Of a stretch of DNA of 64,000 nt, positions 57,191-64,000 are shown piece after piece. The position numbers and the translations under genes were made by a program. Positions within the stretch are counted from its first letter, which is position 1; each line of letters starts with the position of its first letter. Source of the stretch: Anadara kagoshimensis (lineage: Eukaryota; Mollusca; Bivalvia; Arcoida; Arcidae); contig CM037874.1 in NCBI GenBank assembly GCA_021292105.1, positions 26,834,583 to 26,898,582 of the forward strand, written 5' to 3'. The notes under the pieces were generated by a model. That model worked only from the letters and a program-made list of their open reading frames with translations, was not told the DNA's origin and searched no databases.

Positions 57191-58074
57191 CGATTACTCA
57201 ACTCATTTCAGAGCCAGAACCCTTGCGTAAAATTTAGTAATGGAACCACATCGTGATTATGAAAGATTTCTTTCACTGTATCCATAATAAATGCCCTTGC
57301 TTAAGGATCAGAATGGGAACCACTCCACAATTTTAGTTTCTGTGATTTAAGCGAGAGCGGATCCTTCTCCTTGCAAACAATTAGAATTGGAACTAAGCAA
57401 CGCTTGTGAGTTCCAGAACATGTTTCTTTACGCAAAAATTACGAGTAGAAACACGTCACAGTTGTGAGTTCTGCCAAATCATTAATGCGCATTGTCAAAT
57501 TATAAGTGAATTACTGACACTCTTTGGCGATGTGTAAATGAACCCTTTAAATACCTACCGTAAACTAGTTTGAGGGGGGGGGGGGTTATTTATGAATCAC
57601 TATGTATGTCTGTTTGTAAGTCTGTCTATGTCAGTCCGTCCGTGTAAAATCGTGTCCGGGCCATATCTCGTAGCTGCGCGCTTTGGGTGACTGTCATATA
57701 ACTTCATATGAATAATCTTAATGGTCAAAAGGTGTGTTATGATCTTGAACCAAGGTCATATCATAAAGGGCAAGGTCACAGGAAAACATTAAATGTTGGG
57801 AGATGGGGGTAGTTGGCTCTCAAGAAGTAGTTCTTGTTAAATTAAGACATTACACTTTATTTACCTATTTGTATACAACGATTGCATAAAACGCCCACAG
57901 TTTTAAATCAAATGACTTCCTGATGTAGACACACGATTTGTGAGACGTGGTTTATATTGTAAAGAAAAAAAAACACGTGGTTGTTACAACACAAAAACAT
58001 AACATCTTTTTCATGAAGAAGTTCCACAACCATTCAACACACAATCTGCATTATAATAAATCAAACACAAAGAT

Positions 58075-58505
58075 ACTTATCCATTTCCAAACCAAAAACC
58101 CAAAGCAAAGTAAAAACAAACATACCAAGCCATGTCCAAACCAAAATCCCAAAGCAAAGTAAAAACAAACACGAATCCATGCCCAAACCAAAATTCCAAA
58201 GCTAAGTAAAAACAAACATAACAAGCCATGTCCAAACCAAAATCCCAAAGTAAAGTAAAAACAAACACCAAGCCATGTCCAAACCAACATCCCAAAGCTA
58301 AGTAAAAACATACATAACAAGCCATGTCCAAACCAAAATCCCAAAGCTAAGTAAAAACAAACATAACAAGCCATGTCCAAACCAAAATCCCAAAGTAAAG
58401 TAAAAAAAAAAACCATAACTTTGAAGCTGGCAAATTAAGTGAATCATGTGAACTTCCGCCAGGGAATTGAGGCTGGTTGCTTTGGAAGATAAGCACCTAC
58501 TGTGT
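58075..58505 (-). repeat. R1 end expanded into a 48-bp minisatellite
   Basis: Seven or so units of about 48 bp (ACAAACATAACAAGCCATGT, CCAAACCAAAATCCCAAAGC, TAAGTAAA) fill 58080-58410. The unit is the terminal segment of R1, and the rest of an R1 end follows in order (GTGAACTTCCGCCAGGGAAT, GATAAGCACCTACTG). Long minus-strand frames rich in Phe/Leu/Trp here come from the repeat. Confidence 0.85.
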
Positions 58506-58524
58506 GTCATATTATTCATTAAGT

Positions 58525-59228
58525 CTTAAAGAGTACCTGTAACGAATTTTTTTTATTTATTTCATATTTGTGTTAAATACCATTTTAATATCACAATATC
58601 GAAAACCGCATCAAAATTGATGATCAAATAAGAAAGTTATAGCAGTTTGAAGGCCTTGAATTTGGCCTTTTCTGGGTAGCTGTAAGTGAAACGACCCATA
58701 TCGAGGCTGATCCGTGTGTGAGGTCATTTAAGTAACCTTTGTAGTAACTAACATGGTGGACAGTACTAATAATGCTGATGTAGCGACGTATAATATGATG
58801 AATGGACGACTCTACTCTTATGTGCACCTGTATATGTTATATGATTCGTAATTATTTTGGGAAGAAATAGAAAACCTTACAATTGATAAAATTGGCGTTC
58901 AGTTGTGTTTGTTCCATCAAGAAACAGACCGCGAGAATGCGATCAAACTGAGTTCTGAATGTTAGCCTAGACATAACCAAATAAATGAGAGGAGTGTTTT
59001 TATTAGATATACAATAATTAATTGTCACTTGTTAAGATTTTAAAATAAATTACATTTTAATATTAAATCATGCAGAACTTGCTACAGACAACACACCCTG
59101 CAAAATTTTCAACCAAACATCGGTGAATCGTGGCACCGACTTCAAATACAACACAGACAGTCGTTCATGCAATTAAAGATTTATTTTACGAAGTTAACTT
59201 ATTGACAAAAGTTCAGTATATAATGCTT

Positions 59229-59264
<36 letters not shown>

Positions 59265-59460
59265 ATGTGATGTTGACAAGTCTGAAAAGAGCCCAGATTT
59301 CCATACAGGCCAATTTTTTCCCGATCATGAACAAAACGAAAACTAGAAACTGGATAAAAGTAAATCCTGTAATCATTTAAAAATACTCGTCTGGTCGCCG
59401 GCGATCAAATAATATTAATCAAATATCAATATACGATCCCGAACCTGGTTATGATATACC

Positions 59461-59497
<37 letters not shown>

Positions 59498-60167
59498 ATT
59501 TATTTATTTATTAAAAAATTAGAATTTTTAAAAATTATTTATTTATTTATTTATTCATTAAACATTTACCGGTGGTAAAAATTTTTCTATTTTTTTTTTT
59601 CAAAAATAGATAATATTGTCAGTTATCAGTCTATTCATAATCCCGTAAATTTAGTTTTTATACATAATTATCTTTTCACAGTCAGTTACCTATGTGAAAT
59701 TATAAATCCAAAGCAACATCAAACGATACAGATAGTATAGGTGTCATAAAATTTCTCTATCCGAACACCTGTCAATCAATTTTGTTCATTGTAAGAACAC
59801 ATCCTATTGATTAAAGGTACGGGTCTCAATCTAAGGAATAAACAAACTTTTTTTATCAAGGTGGACTAATAATAATTTAGGTTTCATTCGGATGTAAATT
59901 CTACTTCTTCAAATGAATTTATCGTGAAATATAAAAAGATTTTTTAGCTAGTCCATTATATAAGTAATGTAGATAAATAGTATTCTGTGGGGACTGCTGA
60001 CTGCTGACGTCACTGCCGAGCTTTTTGATTTGGATTAACCAAACTCGCCGATATCTCCCTTATTTCTGCATGGTTTTTTTAAAATAAAATTTTCGCATTA
60101 AGTCATATCTCAGTATGGAGAATATCATATGTACAAATCAAAAATCGTTACAGGTACTCTTTATAAG
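58525..60167. mobile_element. Non-autonomous DNA transposon, about 1.64 kb
   Basis: The left end CTTAAAGAGTACCTGTAACG and the right end CGTTACAGGTACTCTTTATAAG (inverse, shown whole only in part) form TIRs of about 25 bp. No transposase frame is present. It contains (AAAT)n at 59229-59264 and TTTA repeats at 59461-59560. Confidence 0.75.
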
Positions 60168-60728
60168 TTGACTGAATTAAAAAATACCATGCTTCAATTT
60201 TAATTTTTCAGGAAGGACATCAAACAGCGTGGATACATGGATACATTATTTTTACTGTAAATATAAAGATTTTTTTAAATCTATTAACATACCATCCATA
60301 AATGTGTATTAATCGATTTGCATCGATGAATTAATTATTCCGATGAATTTATAGTCATTGAACAATTGCATCTACCTCTTTCGTGTTCCTAAAAATTATA
60401 AATTTCCATTTCCAGCAGAATTGACCCTGATATTTCCAAACCTGACAAAATGAAAGTGTTTCATAAAAATATGCCAAAGTTTTGTTGCATGTTTGCTAAC
60501 AATTTTAAACATTCAAGTTAAAAAGGTATCTTTTTTTCTTAATAAGTCTTCAATACGCATTTCCCTAATAACATCGACCCTGGTTTTTATCACATCACAG
60601 AGAGTTTTAAGCTATAGCTAGTTTTACTGATTCTGGATAAAAAGTTATTTTGTCTTTTTATCACAATAATAACAATTTTTTCAATGAAATAAGATGGTGT
60701 TGAACTTATATTAGGCTTATACATATGA

Positions 60729-60998
60729 TACTGTAAACGTATGTATTTTCGCGGTGTACTAATTTTTGCTTATTCTCTGGTCGTTTGTTTTTTGTTTTGC
60801 GCAAAAATTAATATAGAGCGAAAATTAAATCATGCGTATTGTGTTTAAAGCATATTTAAGCAAAAAAAAAAAAAAAAAAAAAAAAAAATAAAAAAATAAA
60901 AAAAAACTTTAACTTTAACCAAAATTTAACTACGCGGAAAAGTTTAAATTTAATTTACCTCGAAAATTAATACACGAAATTAAATACGTTTACATATT
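60729..60998. mobile_element. MITE with TACTGTAAACGTATGTATTT ends
   Basis: The left end is TACTGTAAACGTATGTATTT followed by TCGCGG. The right part CGAAATTAAATACGTTTACA is its inverse. It contains a poly-A tract (about 60861-60905). Confidence 0.65.
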
Positions 60999-61065
60999 AA
61001 TGTTCCTGAAAATGACTTGGTGATGTAACGTTCGTAAAAGTTAAGATGTCATTGTTCTCTTCTCT

Positions 61066-61665
61066 ACTAAATCAAACTCAAAATACCGATAGATACATGT
61101 CCGAATCACAAAACCAAAAGAAAAACTTTGAAAACTGACAAATTAAGTTTAACAATCAAACTTATTCTAGGGAAATGAGCACGATTAATGTCAAACAAAG
61201 GGAAGTAACTCTTGTTTCAGGCACAAAGTGATGTGTTGAAGAATCGTTGTCAAAATCTTTGCTTTGCACCTTTCAATTGCATTTAGAAAAATTATGTACA
61301 TCTGAAGAAATTTGCGTTATTGCTTTTTACTCTACCAAAGTAAACACAAAATACCAGTACATGTCTGAATCACAATACCAGAAGAAAAACTTTGAAAAGT
61401 AACAAATAAGTTGAAAACTTAAACTGATACTGGAGAAATGAGGACGATAGATGCTAAAAGGGAAGTAACGTTTGTTTCAGGCACATAGTGATATTGTCAT
61501 ATTATAAATTTTTGAATTTCCTGAATGAAATATTAAAAAAATTATAATATGACAACTTATAGTTTTTTGAATATTTCATTCAGAAAATTCAAAAATTTAT
61601 AATATGACAATATGGTTGTAGAATCGTTGTCAATGTTTTTTGCTTTGCGCCTTTCAATTGTACGA
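61066..61665. repeat. Two-copy direct repeat with an R1-like start
   Basis: Copy 1 (about 61066-61275) and copy 2 (about 61340-61665) share ATGTCCGAATCACAA-type R1 words, GGGAAGTAACTCTTGTTTCA, GCACA.AGTGAT, GAATCGTTGTCAA and TTTGC.CCTTTCAATTG. Copy 2 is longer by a MITE at 61493-61611. Confidence 0.75.
61493..61611. mobile_element. Palindromic MITE with a visible empty site
   Basis: The arms ATTGTCATATTATAAATTTT and their inverse are near-perfect over about 55 bp. The neighbouring repeat copy lacks it at the same point (GTGAT then GTGTTGAAGAATCG), so the insertion point and an AT duplication can be read directly. Confidence 0.8.
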
Positions 61666-62835
61666 ATAATTATACAACAAATTGCAGTAATGTCTCAGAA
61701 TGTTGCAGCAATACCAGTATTGCAAGATTTCGGTGTATTAGGATAATCTTGATTAGCTTTAAAATGAAGTTATTATATTATGCAACCAAAACTCTGTTAA
61801 AAAATAAATACATATAATTTATATTATAAAATATAAAATTTTATGTCGAAAATAAATATTTACAAATAATATTTTGAATTTCCACTAAACATTTGATTTA
61901 ACTTACGGAGCTTTGAACTATTGGTTCCAGGTGGCTTTATTAAAGATTTCTAGACATTACTTAGCATGAATAAAGCATCGACCCTTGTTATTGATCAAAA
62001 TACAGGATCGACGTTAAAAAACTAGGGTAGAATATATATCTCCGGTTTTTTTTAGAAAAAAGATCAGTATCTTTCGGACTTAAGTTTTGATTAGAATTTT
62101 GTCTCTAGCTGTCTCCATCTTGTCTTTGGTAATCAATATTTGAATAATTTCTACCACTTTGGTTTTTTTGTCGGTCGTACGATTTCAGCTTACTTCTTAG
62201 TTAAAGAGATGACTGTGAGCGAGACATATTATAAACCAGCTAATTATAAAATCGGTTGTAATAAACATACATCAGATTGTTACAAGTCTATTTTGTCCCG
62301 GGCTTGCTATTTTATCCCCTATTTGCAATATGCATCGATTTCGAGTTCTATTAGTATTGTAATGAGGCCATCAAAATGTATACAATACATAGAATTTGTC
62401 ATAGCTGATCACTGTCTCTTACCGAATGAAGACAGGGGGATAACGTCGGTCATATGGCAACAAACCAATTAATGAATTTATTTCGGCTTCCTACAAAATT
62501 ACTCATACATAAGAAATAACTTATTTATGGTCTAGCCGAGAACGTCACAAATAGCTGTGATTTTGGCTGGATAGGGGTAAATGCGTGGTATCTAAAAATC
62601 TTTTGTTTTATCACATTTTATTTCCGATTTTAGCTATAGTTGGAAATTCCCGTTGTAAAATTTAAGTGGAAAGATAAATTTGCACACTTATTACAAAATT
62701 ATGTTGTTTCAATTTAAAAACATCATTTAAATTCGGTTTAAATTATCTGCTGGAAAAAGGTTTGTTAAGTTGTGATTAAGAAATTAAACATTTCTTCTGA
62801 ACCTGTGGGCACTTGTTCCTGCATCAGTTTTCAAG
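61666..62835. other. Upstream region of the second transporter gene
   Basis: No clear gene. A 110-codon open frame (62140-62472) has no recognisable domain and no supporting splice context. The promoter or 5'UTR of the gene starting at 62836 should lie here or further upstream; no specific motif is convincing. Confidence 0.4.
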
Positions 62836-63043
62836 ATGACTCCCGGGCCAACGACGCCTACCACGCCTGTTTTGGATGGCAAAGATATGAATGTAAAGGC
62901 TATGATAGAAAAACCTAAAGAAGAAGAAGAGGAAAGAGAAACGTGGAGCAAAAAGATAGATTTTCTACTGTCTGTTGTTGGTTTTGCTGTAGATCTTGGA
63001 AACGTTTGGAGATTTCCGTACATTTGTTACAGAAATGGTGGAG
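62836..63043 (+). CDS. Serotonin-transporter-like SLC6 protein, first coding exon
   Basis: ATG at 62836 begins a cytoplasmic N terminus of about 40 residues (Pro/Thr-rich, then the acidic run [12 protein letters not shown]), followed by [20 protein letters not shown] and [11 protein letters not shown]. This is transmembrane helix 1 of SLC6 transporters. The Asp in [10 protein letters not shown] occupies the position that binds the amine group in monoamine transporters (Asp98 in human SERT), and [12 protein letters not shown] matches SERT better than DAT (LANVWRFPYLCY). The exon ends in phase 1 before GTAAGA at 63044, inside the Gly-Gly-Gly. The rest lies beyond the window. With the gene at 1-3602 it forms a head-to-tail SLC6 pair. 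Confidence 0.9.
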
Positions 63044-63063
63044 GTAAGATTTGAATTAAGATT

Positions 63064-63145
63064 TACAGTACAAACTGTCGAAAGTTTAACACTTAGCTTA
63101 CAAATACATCAGTTTGATGTTAAACTTTCGACGAGTCTGTACTGT
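63064..63145. mobile_element. Minimal M1 MITE (82 bp)
   Basis: ACAGTACAAACTGTCGAAAG with TTTAACACTT on the left and the inverse GTTAAACTTTCGACGAGTCT with GTACTGT on the right; almost nothing lies between. It starts 20 bp after the donor of the first exon. Confidence 0.8.
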
Positions 63146-64000
63146 ATGAAAAAAGTTGATTAATATAATATTATGTTGTTAATAATTGTAAAACACCAAT
63201 TGCTGAGATTTAAAAATATATAATAATAAAAAGGTAATTATAGTAAAATGTTTTAGATTATTTGTGAAACGTAAATTGAAATAGAACTTTTGTGATTATT
63301 TAGTTCTGAGATTTAAAATAAAAATAGTAATTAAAATCGAGCTAATTTGTGGAATACAAATTAAAATAGTATGTTTGTAGCTATTTCGTTTTTGTTTTGT
63401 ATGATTGCAACGAACTTGAATATTTAATAATATCCGTACAATACAAAATATATGAGGGAAATGAATATAATTTATTACAATAACAAAGCAAAAAAATTAA
63501 GATAAACAAATAAAACAAATATTGAAAGAACAAGTATGCGTGGTTTTAAACTTTAAAATTACGTACACGTACAGAATTAAATAGAAAAGAAATACCATAT
63601 TTATCCAAAAGAAAAAAGAAAATTACTACGTTTTTAGTAAAAAAAAAAAACCTCTTCAATTCAATCCGTATTCTCAAATTAGTGATTATATGCTCTAAAG
63701 CAGCAGCGTTAACGACATGCTTTTGTTCTGGGACCCTTTATTGTTTATATATGTAATTTTGTATCATGTATGTCATCAAAAGAAATATTGCTTAAACTAA
63801 CGACACACAAAACCACTTTTTGTGGAAAATATCACTAATAATTCCCCAATAAGGATACCAATTAGATAAATATTAAATTATTGCTCATCTTACATCGTTT
63901 CGACAATTAGGTCTTTATCAAGTATCTATTTCCATTAAAAAAAAACACATTTTTAAAAAAAAACCCGTTTACTTTAACCACGACAAAGTTCATTTGACTG
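63146..64000. other. Intron 1 of the second transporter gene
   Basis: AT-rich, with no exon or repeat that I can identify. Confidence 0.5.

Larger units (their letters stand above)
55060..58070. other. Intergenic stretch with SINEs
   Basis: No gene is recognised. Contents: SINE at 55185-55445, R1 at 55600-55770, and SINE at 56928-57190. From 56560 to 57520 there is a loose pattern of segments with GGAACCACA, TTCTGT and CCCTTTGTAC-like words about 100-140 bp apart, probably a very old tandem repeat. Confidence 0.5.

Noticed and set aside
58051-58416. Minus-strand frames with repeated Phe/Trp/Leu motifs resembling membrane segments
   Set aside because: They are translations of the 48-bp minisatellite derived from R1.
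62140-62472. 110-codon open frame upstream of the second transporter
   Set aside because: No recognisable domain, no paralogue in the window, and composition like the surrounding DNA. It could not be supported as a gene.

Overview
This window looks like nuclear DNA from a marine bivalve mollusc. It is AT-rich, its genes have many small exons with clean GT/AG junctions, and it is crowded with short inverted-repeat transposons, tRNA-headed SINEs and microsatellites. It also carries a long GCTCACCTGAGC-ended repeat of a kind I associate with bivalve genomes. The species call is inference: I saw no mitochondrial or rRNA marker, and nothing bacterial.

Layout on the + strand unless stated: (1) 1-3602, the 3' end of a serotonin-transporter-like SLC6 gene (five exons). 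(2) 9568-26926, a 16-exon gene that I could join in frame throughout. It encodes a predicted secreted protein of about 524 residues: signal peptide, two Ly6/uPAR (LU) domains, a Thr/Ser-rich stalk, and two C-type lectin domains, both with QPD and WND motifs. (3) 29715-42800, a tandem family of small secreted lysine-rich peptides: an intact 114-residue copy, a copy with an in-frame stop, a relic that has lost its coding exon, and an intact 69-residue copy. All share a dibasic processing site and a separate 3'UTR exon. (4) 46044-47816 (minus), an intronless 590-residue B-box/coiled-coil/beta-propeller protein (TRIM-like without RING). (5) About 48250-51545, a 5'-truncated non-LTR retrotransposon with a 904-codon open reading frame. 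(6) 51546-62835, no convincing host gene, but minisatellites, SINEs and non-autonomous DNA transposons. (7) 62836-63043, the first coding exon of a second serotonin-transporter-like SLC6 gene on the same strand, so the two transporters flank the region head to tail.

The genes between the transporters are of kinds often used in innate defence: a lectin-type secreted receptor, cationic secreted peptides and a B-box protein. Whether they act together is only inference from proximity.

Mobile DNA is in intimate contact with these genes. A MITE end lies about 16 bp before the start codon of the LU-lectin gene. Another MITE ends about 22 bp before the coding exon of the 114-residue peptide. A SINE with a perfect 14-bp target duplication sits in the peptide relic. 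Several families can be defined from copies inside the window alone.
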